A stretch of DNA of 64,000 bases, taken from assembly GCA_947172415.1 (NCBI GenBank), contig OX359190.1, positions 4,216,001-4,280,000 of the forward strand. The letters run 5' to 3'. Both the position numbers and the translations under genes were made by a program. The stretch is from Chondrosia reniformis. Its lineage: Eukaryota > Porifera > Demospongiae > Chondrillida > Chondrillidae. This document shows, piece by piece, positions 40,991 through 51,521 of the stretch (position 1 is its first letter; every line of letters begins with the position of its first letter). Under the pieces are notes generated by a model. It did not search any database. It saw only the letters and a list, made by a program, of their open reading frames with translations, and was not told the origin of the DNA.

Positions 40991-42954
40991 TCTTTGATGA
41001 ATTTTTTTCCATCTTGGATGACTGGGAGGCGATCACTGGTTGCCATTTTTAATAGGACTTCGGTCCCCCAGCCAAGATTAGACTTCGGTTCCTTGGCTGG
41101 TTTGGCGTAATATCTTCCAGTGAATACTTTTTGCTTAACAGAAAAAATTTGTTTCTAACTTAGAGTATCGCTTTGAAAGATCTGTACACAGGGATTCATC
41201 AACTATTCAGGATATTTATGATGGATCAGTATATAAACGTTTAAGTGAAAATGAAGGCCCTCTTTCCTGCCCAAATAACCTTTCACTTACCGTGAATACT
41301 GATGGCGTAAAAATATTCAATTCTTCCAAGAGGTCCTTTTGGCCTGTTTATTTCATCATAAATGAGTTACCTCCTAAAATGCGATTTCGTCTGGAAAATA
41401 TGCTCATAGGAGGTGTCTGGTGTAGTTTTCAAAAGCCATTCATGTCGCTGTTTTTAAAAAGAATTTGTGAAGCTTTGAAGAATTTATGCCTTTTTGGAAT
41501 GCAAGTCCACTCACCACACTTCTCCAGTCCCTTCACAAGCAAAATAATGTTACTTTCTGGCACCTTTGATTTGCCTGCCAGAGCATCTGTACTAAACATG
41601 AAGCAATTTAATGCTTTTTATGCCTGTGTGAAGTGTACCCAACCAGGAAAGACCTATCATAGTGGTCCAAGAGCACATTCACATGTTTGGCCGTTCATCA
41701 AGAGTGATCCTACTGGACCAAAAAGAACTCATCAGCAGTTCATTGCCAATGGCATAGAAGCTTCCAGGTCTCACAATCACATCGCAGGAATTGTAGGTAT
41801 AACTCCACTTGCAATGGTTCACAGTTACAATGTGATTCAAGGAACAGCTATAGACCACATGCATGGAATATTCCTGGGAGTTATTAGGAACCTTCTCTCA
41901 TTATGGTTTCAATCTGACCACCACAAGGAACCTTATTATCTTGGTAAGAGTACCAACATCATCAGTCAACTACTCCTGTCCTCCAAGCCTCCATGTGAAT
42001 TTAGTCGGTGCCCCCGATCAATTAGTGAAAGGAAGGACTGGAAGGCTTCTGAGTATAGAATGTTCCTGCTCTATTACACGCCTATCCTAGAAGGTATCCT
42101 ACCATCAGTCTATTTTGAACATTTGGAGCTTTCAGTTCAAGCTATTTATATTCTGCTTAGTATGAATATTTCAGAGAATCAGATAACAGCAGCTGAGAGA
42201 TTTCTCACCAATTTTGTGCATAGATATGCAAATTTGTATGGCGAGCAGCATATGAACATGAATGTGCATAACCTCCTCCACTATGCTGATAGTGTCAGAG
42301 AGTTAGGTCCATTATGGACCACCTCATTGTTCCCGTTTGAGAGCTTTAATGGGCAAGTTCGTCGCTTCATCCATGGCACAAGAGGGATTGGAGAACAGGC
42401 AATCCAGTGTGTTCAGATAATGCAAAAAAATATCAAAGGGAAAAAGTGGAAGGAAATGAAACGATAATTTTGGGAGCAACTTTAGTGCATGAAATGACCA
42501 AAGATGAACAAGATGTAATCAAAGTTGTGCACTGCGATTGGAGTACTGCAACATGGGTTAAATTCTCAAGAATATGTCACAAAAATGTTAGTTATCATAG
42601 TGAATCATGGAATCAATCATCACATCATGATAATACTGTAGCCATGTATGCAACCAATCAGCAGAACATTAACTTTGGTCGCATAGTATCATTCATCCTT
42701 CAACATGGTCAACAGCCATCAAAAACATATGTAATGATCAGACCATTTACATTACAGACATCAGTTTTTTCTTCTATTACTCATATACATCGTATTTCAA
42801 CTGATGTACAAACTCTACATTGCATTCCAGTTTCTTCTATTTTAGCTAAATGTAGGGTCATTACTAACTGTAATCACAATTTTGTAGCCATTCCACTAGT
42901 TCACTTTGATGGCGACTAATATCAGCTTTATTCATTATAGGTACATTATTATAA

Positions 42955-43260
42955 TTATTTTGATCTGTGGCAGAACTGTAATTTCCAGGCATGTAAATTG
43001 ACAGTTGATCGACAGTTGTGTAACTACGTGATAACAAGATGTGGCAAGTTTTAAATCTGTGGCAGACCTGTAATTTTCAGGCATGTAAATTGACAGTTGA
43101 ATGACAGTTGTGTGACAATGTGATAACAATGTGATAACTAAATTAATGAAAATTTCAGGTCTGAGCCCTAACTGCTAAACAACTGATAAATAAACAGTTG
43201 TTAAACAGTCATGCAACAGTCATATTAACTGTTAAGCAGTTGTGCCACAGTTCTGTAGCA
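42955..43260. repeat. subterminal repeats of the EnSpm-like element
   Basis: A ~85-bp segment (TGTGGCAGAACTGTAATTTC ... GTGATAACAA) occurs at 42962 and again at 43060. Shorter CAGTCATG/CAGTTGTG words follow. Similar CTGCCACAGT words lie at 38935-39070 near the other end. CACTA elements typically carry transposase-binding subterminal repeats. Confidence 0.6.
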
Positions 43261-43282
43261 GGCAAACATTTTTTCACGGGAT

Positions 43283-43345
43283 GCTAAGACGGGAATAATG
43301 GCCATCGAAGAACAGCATAACATAGTTTCTGGGCATCTTTGCTTA
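43283..43345 (-). pseudogene. pogo-like transposase fragment right of EnSpm
   Basis: Minus-strand frame KMPRNYVMLFFDGHYSRLS contains the D-G-H motif of DDE_1 (second catalytic Asp). It joins IPLIECARAEG at 38743 once the EnSpm element is removed. Upstream (43346-43550) stops accumulate and no further homology is seen. Confidence 0.7.
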
Positions 43346-43556
43346 CTTTCACCATTCAACGAGTTCGAAAATTGCTTGATTACTTAGACATCCAATGAAA
43401 TTACACCACACCCACTCTACCTGTATGTAGGTGTCCACACAGGTAATTGTATAACACATAGTCAGCCTAGTTTAATCATCTAAATATCATGTGTCTCATG
43501 TCTCAAATGTACAGAAAATACAGCTAAAGATGTTAAGGCTCTTTAGTCCCAACATA

Positions 43557-45164
43557 TCAGGGAGTACGGTAGTACTCCCTATGTAGGGATGAAGCGTTTT
43601 TTTCGTTTTCCCCATACATCGGTATAAGAGCAAAATCTCGAAATAGGCCCAAAATTGGCAAAATAAAGCTGTGTATAGCTAAATATACAATATACATACT
43701 GTAAATAGACCTTAAAGGCAAGCGAATATGTCCCGCAGGCGAAATAATAAACTTTAAAAATGCCAATTTTCGTCTTCTTCATCTTCTTCTTCTTCGTCAG
43801 CCATAACTGAACAAACTAAATAAGCTTTTGGACTAATTGTTAAACGAAATTATTGCAAATTTTCCAAGCTGTATTCTCTTATAGAAGCGACAGCGATAAC
43901 GCTATTATTGAGTATGACGGTTTTCATGGCCCCAGAGTCAAGGCCTCAATAATTTTACCATTTTAATGATGTCATATTCAGTCGAACATTGCAAAACCAA
44001 AATGGGTTTTAATACAATCAAATTCCTAGCTTATGCTCCATACAAAGTACAGAAACTAGAGAAAAATAAATATTTTCTACAAAAATAGTGAAGATGTAGG
44101 GATGGCACAAAAAGCAGAGAAACAAGAAAGGGATGTTACACAGTGAAGCATTAGCTATGCATGAATCCTACAAGCAAGGGTGTTGTATGATTCATGCATA
44201 TATAGCTAATGCTTCACTGTGTAACATCCCTTTCTTGTTTATATATGTGCTTTTTGTGCCATCCCTACATCTTCACTATTTTTGTAGAAAAGTTTTATTT
44301 TTCTTTAGTTTAATATTATAATGACCAGACTACGTAAACATAAAACAGATAAATAAGGCAAATCTGTATGCTACAACTGTGCATATGAACCCCTTTTATA
44401 TATAAGAGAACAATAAAAATTTTCTTCAAAATAGTAAAGATGTAGGGATGGCACAAAAAGCAGAGAAACAAGAAAGGGATGTTACACAGTGAAGCATTAG
44501 CTATATATGCATGAATCATACAACACCCTTGCTTGTAGGATTCATGCATAGCTAATGCTTCACTGTGTAACATCCCTTTCTTGTTTCTCGGCTTTTTGTG
44601 CCATCCCTACATCTTTACTATTTTGAAGAAAATTTTTATTGTTCTCTAGTTTCTGTGCTTTTTATGGAGCATAAGCTAGGAATTTGTTGTATTTTAAACC
44701 ACTTTGGTTTTGCAATGTTCGACTGAATATGACATCATTAAAATGGCGAATTTATTGAGGTCTTGACTCTGGGGCCATGAAAACTGTCATACTCAATAAT
44801 AGCGTTATCGCTCTCGCTTCTACAAAAGAATACAGCTCGGAAAATTTAGAGTATTTTCGCTTAAGAAGTAGTCCGAAGGCTTATTTCGTTTTTTAGTTAC
44901 AGCGGGCGAAGAAGATGAAGAAGAAGATGAAGAAGATGAAGAAGAAGAAAACGAAAATAGGAGATTTCAAAGTTCGTTCATTTGCCAACGATACACAGTC
45001 GCTTGCCTTCAAGGCAAATTTATAGCAGGGCTGTTCTATATTTATCTCTACATAGTCTCGTTTCGGCGATTTTCAGTCTAATTCGGAATTTCGCTCCTAT
45101 ACCAATGTATGGGGAAAACGAAACAACCAGTACCATCCCTACATAGAGAGTACTACCGTACTCT
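43557..45164. mobile_element. full-length F1 hairpin MITE (1.6 kb)
   Basis: The left end TCAGGGAGTACGGTAGTAC and the right end, its inverse (GTACTCTCTGA), are both bounded by TA. Outer ~260 bp form an imperfect TIR with a pyrimidine-rich CTTCTTCTTC tract. The interior has two copies of the long central palindrome (44090-44290 and 44440-44630), with GGGATGTTACACAGTGAAGC arms. No coding capacity beyond chance ORFs in the palindromes. The mobilising transposase is unknown; TA flanks suggest a TA-targeting superfamily. Confidence 0.85.
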
Positions 45165-45170
45165 CTGATA

Positions 45171-45256
45171 TATATATCTTTCCGTAACATGAAGCCATAC
45201 AACGTAATCGGCAAATGAAAACAATGTAAGGGGCTGACTGTGGCAGCCCCTAAAAA
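45171..45256 (+). mobile_element. F2 MITE, 3' end fragment
   Basis: Matches the last ~85 bp of F2: CCGTAACATGAAGCCATACA ... GGGGCTGAC/GTGGCAGCCCC, then TAAAAA. It abuts the F1 right end at TATATA, so one element may have used the other as target. Confidence 0.75.
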
Positions 45257-45902
45257 TTGTAAAATTGTGACTAATTTTAGGTACGAAGTTGTTCATGATG
45301 GAATCCTCCTTGCCCAATCGTTATACAGAGTATATATATATAAGCAATTATCATAGGTATCATGAATAACTGCTTAAGGGTGTATAAGCTTTGAAGTCGA
45401 CCAAACTTCCAAGATTTTAACGATTTTAATTCAATTAATTTGACTACTTCAAATTCATACGTTAAATTAAGTCGGTTCCTTTTGGCGGTTTGAATACTTT
45501 ATAGGAAAAGGGCCCTAAGGGTGAATTTTCTGATTAGCGAGTAGGGTTCAAATAGCAAAAATGTTGAAAATTTTTATTTTTTGTTTTACGCATATAAAGA
45601 CACGTTCACCTAGGCACTATTTTTTGGTGCCTTGTGGAATGTCAGAGACACCTTTAAAAGTGGCCATTTTATCATAATTGGATGACGTCATTTAGATGGC
45701 CGCACATCGTGGGAGAATATTAAAAAAGTATTACAATTATCTGGTCTCCAATAAAGATAAGGTAAGTTACTAACTGCGTTGTATTCTATTATCTATACAG
45801 ATTAAAATCTATATTTTGTGTCACTTTCACTTACAATAGCAATTGTTATGTACTAGACTGAGATAGACCCTGAAAATACTGGTTTACTTTTGCACAGAAT
45901 AC

Positions 45903-48170
45903 ATGGCAGAGAGCATTAACCGCCGCTACAGTACTATTTTAACTTCAAGCACTCCCGCTGAACTATTATTAGCATACAGAGAGGATGAGGAAGATTTCTT
46001 TGGGTCAGAATTTGAAAATGAGACTCTTGACATCAATAAGCAGCTGGACTCAGATCTAGAGGAATTAGGGGGTAGTGATTCAGAAGAACCTACTGAAGAT
46101 ATTATTTCGACATTCACTGAGACAACACTGACTTAATCATCCAAGATGCTGATACTGAGAAACAGGTTATTAAAGAACACTTTGAAAATGGCTGTGGCTG
46201 TGCTAATAACTGTTTCAGCCAATTTACAGTTGATGAGGTCTGCCTCATTAGATTAAAAATGTGTGAGTTCGACAAGTCTGAGAAGGAAATGCTCCTCATT
46301 GGAAAACTTCAGGTTCTTGGAAGAAGTAAAGATTCAGTCAATCGTGCCAGAAGTACCACTGCTTCAAACGACGAGTAACTTTTGAGTACGCTTATGATAA
46401 TCGCTATATCTGCAAGCAAGCATTCTATTTTTTGGATGTGATAGGCGAAAAGGTACTCAAAAACCTTCAACAACATATGAAGGAGCAAGGAATCGTACCC
46501 CGTGATCATGGTAACAAAGGCCGCCTGCCTCATAATGCTTTCTCTTTTGATACTACAAAGGCAGTTGTGGACTACATCATAAACTATGCCACCTACTTTG
46601 GACTTCCACAACCAGCTGCACGAAGAGGAAGGGCACAAAAAGCTCCAGTGTACCTCCCTGCCAGTGAGGGATATGACAAAGTTAACAGTAAGTATCTTGA
46701 GTCTTGTGTTGCATCAGGCAAAACAACTGTCAAGTATCATTCATTCCGTTTAATCTGGCTACAGTGTGTACCCCACATTAAGTTCATGACACCTCGTACA
46801 GATGTTTGTAACACTTGTGAAACTTACCGCATGCAAATCACACATGCTACTAGAGAGGTAGACAAATTATCTCTAAGTCAGCAATTCAAAGACCATGTTG
46901 TTAAAGCACAAGTAGAACGACAGTATTATCTTGATTGTATGCAAAGAGCTGAAAAAAGCATAAGCTCAGAAGTAAGCCCTTCACACTGCCACTATACAAT
47001 TGATTTTGCACAGCAATTGCAAATTCCCTACCATGCCCGACAGGTTGGACCTATCTATTTTAAGTCACCTCTTAAAGTCCAACTCTTTGGAATTTGTAAT
47101 GATGGGAAACGAAACAGGTCAATTACCTATTCAGTGAATCAAAGTCTATTGGGCCCAATGGTTCCAAGGCTCATGGTCCTAATGCTGTGATTTCTATGCT
47201 TCACCATTTTTTTGAGGTCCATGGAGTTCATAAAGAGGTTTGTCATATTCATGCAGACAATTGCGTTGGTCAGATCAAAAACCGATACACCGTGGGTTAC
47301 TTACTCTGGAGGGTTCTTAAAGGGCTTCACAGAAGCATTGTTCTTTCTTTCATGAATGTTGGCAATACTCGTTGTATGGTCGACAGTAATTTTTGCCTCA
47401 TAAAACAAGTAGTTCGAGTTTAAAAACTCGTGGGGCTGCTGCCCCCGAATTTACTCAAACTACTTGGCCGTATCGTTCGGCTTTGACATACTATTCTTAA
47501 TCCTAACAATTGAGGACGCTTAAGTGTCCTGAAAATTATAAATGGTGACAGAAAAGCTTCGTTAACTAAAGCTTCCTGAACGCTGCCATTTGCAAAAACG
47601 ATGTATTGACGTTTAAATTAAGTGTTATAATAGTTGCGTATGAACTTGTATTATATATATATTTATATATATACAGTGCAAGTTACAATATATATATCCG
47701 TAACATGAAGCCATACATAAATCACGTTATGAAAACAATAGAGGGGGCTGCCATAGGCAGCCCCTAAAAAACTCTACTGCCAAATTGACATTGATACAGT
47801 CAGCCAAATTCCTCACATTGTCCACCGTTCATCCAACACAAATCTACCACAATTGTATGAATGGCAATGGAGGGAGTGGGACACTTGGCTCAATCAGTAT
47901 TTTACCCCAATTAAAGGAATCCGTAACATACAGCATCTCCGCATCACAGCTGAAGAGGAAGGAAAGGTTTTCTTCAAGCCAGCATGTGACAGTGTGGAAG
48001 AAAAGGAGATATCAATCCTCAAAAGAGAAGTCACTGTTGCAGATATCCAATCTGCAGGTTTGCCACAGGTCTTAAAACCTGAGGGATTGACTAGAGAACG
48101 GCAACAGTATCTCTACTCAAACATACGCGAACCACCTTACCAAGATATTACATGCCCGAAGCCAGACTAA
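45903..48170 (+). pseudogene. DUF7869-type putative transposase
   Basis: ATG at 45903: MAESINRRYSTILTSSTPAE, an acidic N-terminus. Then a TAA (46134) and the Cys-rich block GCGCANNCFSQFTVDEVCL. After another stop come YICKQAFYFLDVIGEKVL and KAPVYLPASEGYDKVNSKYL, TDVCNTCETYRMQI, HYTIDFAQQLQIPYHARQVG (Asp) and FKSPLKVQLFGICNDG. After a frameshift at about 47170 come HIHADNCVGQIKNRYTVGYL (Asp) and GNTRCMVDSNFCLIKQ. F2 interrupts here. The end resumes at 47772 with QIDIDTVSQIPHIVHR and finishes at 48168. Asp-containing HADN and DFAQQ blocks suggest an RNase H-like DDE fold. The frame is broken at least four times. Confidence 0.75.
47406..47771 (+). mobile_element. complete F2 MITE inserted in the DUF7869 gene
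   Basis: 5' hairpin CAAGTAGTTCGAGTTT ... AACTACTTG with inner GGGGC/GCCCC; body; 3' hairpin GGGGGCTGCC-ATA-GGCAGCCCC, then TAAAAAA. Host flanks are A-rich (ATAAAA before, AAAA after), consistent with an A-run target. The body holds GAGGACGCTTAAGTGTCCTG. Confidence 0.88.
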
Positions 48171-48345
48171 CAACTGTTGTACACATTACCATTGTTGTCT
48201 AAGACATTATCAAACAGCAACTGAACTTGTTACTACACTTACATATTTATATAATTGCATTTTTCAGTTTGTATTGTTTAAGTGCTGTTTCTCAAAATGC
48301 TTTTATTTGTACTTTTAATTTCTAGAGGATACTGTGGCTAGTATA

Positions 48346-49092
48346 TCAGAGAGTACAGTAGTACTCTCTATGTAGGGATGGTACTGGTTGTTTCGTTTTC
48401 CCCATACATTGGTATAGGAGCGAAATTCCGAATTAGGCTGAAAATCGCCGAAACGAGACTATGTAGAGTTAAATATAGAACAGCCATGCTATAAATTGGC
48501 CTTGAAGGCAAGCGACCGTGTATTGTTGGCAAATGAACGAACTTTGAAATCTCCCATTTTCGTTTTCTTCTTCTTCATCTTCTTCGCCCGCTGTAACTAA
48601 AAAACAAAATAAGCCTTCGGACTACTTCTTAAGTGAAAGTACTCTAAATTTTCCGAGCTGTAGTCTTTAGTAGAAGCGAGAGCGATAACGCTATTATTGA
48701 GTATGACAGTTTTCATGGCCCCAGAGCAAGACCTCAATAAATTCGCCATTTTAATGACGTCATATTCAGTCGTGAATTGCAAAACCAAAGTGGTTTAAAA
48801 TACAACAAATTCCTAGCTTATGCTCCTTAAAAAGTACAGAAACTAGAGAACAATAAAAATTTTCTACAAAAATAGTGAAGATGTAGGGATGGCACAAAAA
48901 GCAGAGAAACAAGAAAGGGATGTTACACAGTGAAGCATTAGCTATGCATGAATCCTACAAGCAAGGGTGTTGTATGATTCATGCATATATAGCTAATGCT
49001 TCACTGTGTAACATCCCTTTCTTGTTTCTCTGCTTTTTGTGCCATCCCTACATCTTCACAATTTTTGTAGAAAATTTTTATTGTTCTCTAGT
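48346..49092 (+). mobile_element. F1 MITE, left end plus central hairpin
   Basis: TATCAGAGAGTACAGTAGTA at the left, then CTTCTTCTTC tract, interior and full central palindrome (48860-49075), ending at TTCTCTAGTT. The right half is missing, as in the 23588 copy. Confidence 0.82.
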
Positions 49093-49254
49093 TAATATTT
49101 AGTTGATGTTTGTGTATTGCACAGTCAGTAGGTTTCCTGAAGTATCGAAAAAATGAAAGAACTGTAAAAGAACGATTTTTTAGTTTTCACCCTAAGGGCC
49201 CTTTTCCTATAAAACGGCCCATTTAATGGTCAATTTTTTTGTGTATGTATAGTA

Positions 49255-49636
49255 TCGCAGAGGTAGAGCTCCAAGATCAGAGAGGTGGATGTTTGGAATG
49301 CGTGATACTTCACACGAGCCAGCCCTTGGATATATGCAGTTGGTGTCAGATAGGACTGCAAGAACACTGCTACCGATAATCTAGTCATATGTCCGACTTG
49401 GTACTGTTATTACTTCTGATGAGTGGAGGGCATACTATCAAGTGGCACAGCTACTGAATGTAGCAAGGCACGGGACAGTCAATCATAGTGTCACTGTTGT
49501 TGATCCTACAACTGGGGACCACACCCAGAATATTGAGTCTCACTGGTGTAGATTGAAGGCCAGATTTAAGACAATGAGGAGTGTTTCTGAATTGCAGTTA
49601 CCCTCCTACCTTGATGAATTAACTTGGACGGAATGA
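49255..49636 (+). pseudogene. Merlin/ISXO2-like (DDE_Tnp_IS1595) transposase fragment
   Basis: Frame from about 49255: YRRGRAPRSERWMFGM, a stop near 49381, then SYVRLGTVITSDEWRAYYQV (Asp), HSVTVVDPTTGDHTQNIESH and WCRLKARFKTMR (late Glu helix), and YLDELTWTE with TGA. This is the C-terminal two thirds of an ISXO2-like domain. The N-terminal zinc-binding part is missing. The DUF7869 element ends 45 bp upstream, so it may have inserted into this gene. Confidence 0.8.
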
Positions 49637-49639
49637 CAA

Positions 49640-50320
49640 GGACAGACGAAAAAAGACACATTTACTACCATAATTAGTTACTTTGCATCTCAATACCCCT
49701 TCCCTAACTTCTTTTTTAGCACATTTTTGTAGTCTTTAGATCAATACTTTAATAGCATTGCATACAGTACATTGACTTGCCATTTCATAAAAAAAAATGT
49801 ACATCAAACGCGTCCTTGAAAAAAGTATGCAAACAAATATTAGGATGCTAGCTAAAGCTGACGATGTCACTTGTGTCACCATCGCAATTGAAAAGCAGGT
49901 GAAAGTGGCCACATTAGAATAACCTTGTCTAGTCCCTACTGATCAATTATGATGGTTACATTAGATCACTTCAACAGTAATAACAGTCAGTACACTTTAC
50001 TGTCTGATTCTTAAGAGGCAGTACTAATGACAGAGACTAGCTCCACCCAACAAAGTTATAAATTGCTATAATAATAACATATTGTTTACAAACAAACCAA
50101 GTAACATAGAGGCTGGAAAGTGCAAGAACAGGGATCAAAGTAGACAGCGGATTTATTTGAGTAATTAAGCGATGGGGTAAGAGGCAGATTTTATGTGGTG
50201 CTAACCCACAACTACGCCTCCAATCAAGCAGTAATATCCCTAGTACTGGCTCGTACTGTGGGAAACAGTTCTATTGCCTTTCAACACAATCTCTGAGAGC
50301 TTCACAGTCAGGAATGGCTT
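49640..50320. other. no gene recognised
   Basis: AT-rich sequence without recognised coding or repeat content. It precedes the DUF6729-type fragment. Confidence 0.4.
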
Positions 50321-50324
50321 CGAA

Positions 50325-50794
50325 AGCAACCTCTATATTTGACTGACTGTCAGAGGCACCAGAAGAGTCTACAGACCAAGAAACTCCCCCAGCCATTATA
50401 TCAAGAGACAAATAATTTTCCAAATTTCCCTACACCAAGTTGGTTCCTTTCTAACTATGTTCATGATGTGTGGTCTAGACTACCATTTCTAATGGCAATG
50501 GTAACTTCAACATTCGGCACCATTCTTAAGATAGATTCCACAAAGAAAGTTTGCAAAAAGCTTCGGGGTTCATCAGCAGGGTCAGCAGGTTGGGCTACAA
50601 ATATAGGCAACGAAAGAGGAGAAATTCTTCAATGTGCATCAGAGGGAATTGCAGATCTGCAGCAGGTGGCAGATTGCCTAATGGATAGATATGAGAAAGG
50701 TGGGCAGCCAGCTCCTATTCACCTATACACAGACAGAGATTGTTGCTCTCAGCAAGGTTCTTGCGACTATTCCACAAGGAGGGAAACAAAATGA
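50325..50794 (+). pseudogene. DUF6729-associated TE protein fragment
   Basis: The frame reads PTPSWFLSNYVHDVWSRLPF, TFGTILKIDSTKKVCKKL, AGWATNIGNERGEILQCASE, LQQVADCLMDRYEKGGQ and APIHLYTDRDCC, a pattern shared by large repetitive proteins of marine invertebrates that also carry DUF6729. KIDSTKK and YTDRDCC hold Asp residues typical of an RNase H-like core (inference). No ATG is near the beginning. An F1 fragment cuts the 3' side at about 50795. Confidence 0.55.
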
Positions 50795-50795
50795 A

Positions 50796-51170
50796 ATTAG
50801 CCTTCAGACTACTTCTTAATGGAAAAGATTCTAAATTTTCAAAGCTGTATTCCTTTAGAGGAGCGACAGCGATAACATTATTGAGCATGACAGTTTTCGT
50901 GGCCCAAGAGTCAAGGCTTCAATAAATCTGCCATGTCAATGACGTCAGAATCAGTCGAAGCCAAAATGGTTTTAAGTATACAAATCTAATTCCTAGCTCA
51001 TGCTCCATAAATAGTACAGAAACTAGAAATATTAAAATTTTTATGCAAAAATAAGGTGTTGTATGATTCATGCACAGCTAATGCCTCACTGTGTAACATC
51101 CCTTGCTTGTTTCTGTACTTTTTGTGCCATCCCTACTTCTTCACTATATTTGTAGAAAATGTTTAGTATA
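50796..51170 (+). mobile_element. F1 MITE interior fragment with half central hairpin
   Basis: TTAGCCTTCAGACTACTTCT through GTGGCCCAAGAGTCAAGGC to a single arm CTAATGCCTCACTGTGTAAC and CTACTTCTTCACTATATTTG. Both termini are absent. Confidence 0.7.
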
Positions 51171-51521
51171 GTACATTTTGTGGCCACTACTTCTTGTTTG
51201 AAAGAATAGGCAGACGAAGCAAAGCAATCATTCTTTTCATATGATTCCCAAAGTAAGTGGCCTGAAAGATTAAAATAGCCCACTTTGTGTAACTTTAGGC
51301 ACGAAAGTTTCAGCCTTGTAGCACCATATTACAAGGCCGGACGTTGTATTCATGTTGTGACTCTACCTTTTAAGACTATTCAGCTTTCTTTGTTATTATT
51401 ACTTTAATAGAGCATATTCATTGTAACCGCCCCCTGGCCGGAAGCCGGAAGATCAAAAGGTCGACAGTTAACGGTACAATATTAATAAATACGATTAAAT
51501 CTATATTTTTGAAAATTAGCT

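Larger units (their letters stand above)
40170..41138. mobile_element. hammerhead-ribozyme tandem (retrozyme-like) in inverted dimer arrangement
   Basis: A 969-bp insertion flanked by the 13-bp direct repeat CAGAAAAAATTTG (40157-40169, 41139-41151). The right part holds one complete ~362-bp unit in plus orientation between two hammerhead cleavage sites (40623-40984) and a truncated second unit to 41138. The left part holds the same units in minus orientation with a full hammerhead at 40380-40336. The unit contains stable hairpins, such as GGACTTCGGTCC with a UUCG loop, and AAACACTTGTGGTTTC-type stems. No protein is encoded. Animal retrozymes are non-coding hammerhead tandems of this length, thought to move through circular RNA and a borrowed reverse transcriptase. 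Confidence 0.85.
40048..42919 (+). pseudogene. EnSpm-like transposase (Tnp2/Transposase_21 type), interrupted
   Basis: Pieces: 40048-40169 after a possible CTCAG acceptor (CSDCGEKFANAPYFLLLPLE), the hammerhead insertion, then 41152-42467 in the same frame, then a frameshift near 42450 into 42919. Core blocks are LTVNTDGVKIFNSSKRSFWP (Asp), LPARASVLNMKQFNAFYACV followed by C-x-x-P-G, IDHMHGIFLGVIRNL (Asp), and HNLLHYADSVRELGPLW with FPFESFNGQVRRF (Glu), the arrangement of plant and animal Tnp2-like DDE transposases. Excising 40170-41138 and one 13-bp copy rejoins RKFDQKKF with VSNLEYRFERS without a stop. The C-terminal frame ends VAIPLVHFDGD. Confidence 0.85.
38744..43280 (+). mobile_element. 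EnSpm/CACTA-like DNA transposon (4.5 kb) nested in a pogo-like gene
   Basis: Imperfect TIRs CCCATGAAAAA (38744) and its mirror ending TTTTTTCACGGG (43280), flanked by AT on each side (38742-38743, 43281-43282). Deleting the element plus one AT rejoins DGHYSR-LS-IPLIECARAEG of the pogo gene in frame, which proves the boundaries. Contents: a Tnp2-type transposase (plus), a BEN-domain ORF (minus), and Cys/Gln-like CTGCCACAG/CAGTCATG subterminal repeats at 38930-39070 and 42955-43260. A hammerhead element is inserted in the transposase. Confidence 0.85.
45499..49211 (+). mobile_element. DNA transposon with DUF7869-type transposase, TIR-bounded
   Basis: A ~26-bp TIR begins TATAGGAAAAGGGCCC at 45499 and is repeated inverted at 49183-49211, with the later part TWAGGGTGAA conserved. 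Between lie a transposase-like gene, one F2 insertion (47406-47771) and one F1 insertion (48346-49092). The superfamily is not named because DUF7869 proteins are poorly classified. Confidence 0.75.

Noticed and set aside
44133..44573. MLHSEALAMHESYKQ-type ORFs in several F1 copies as a conserved small protein
   Set aside because: Each is a translation of the F1 central palindrome, appears in both orientations within one hairpin, and lacks coding bias.
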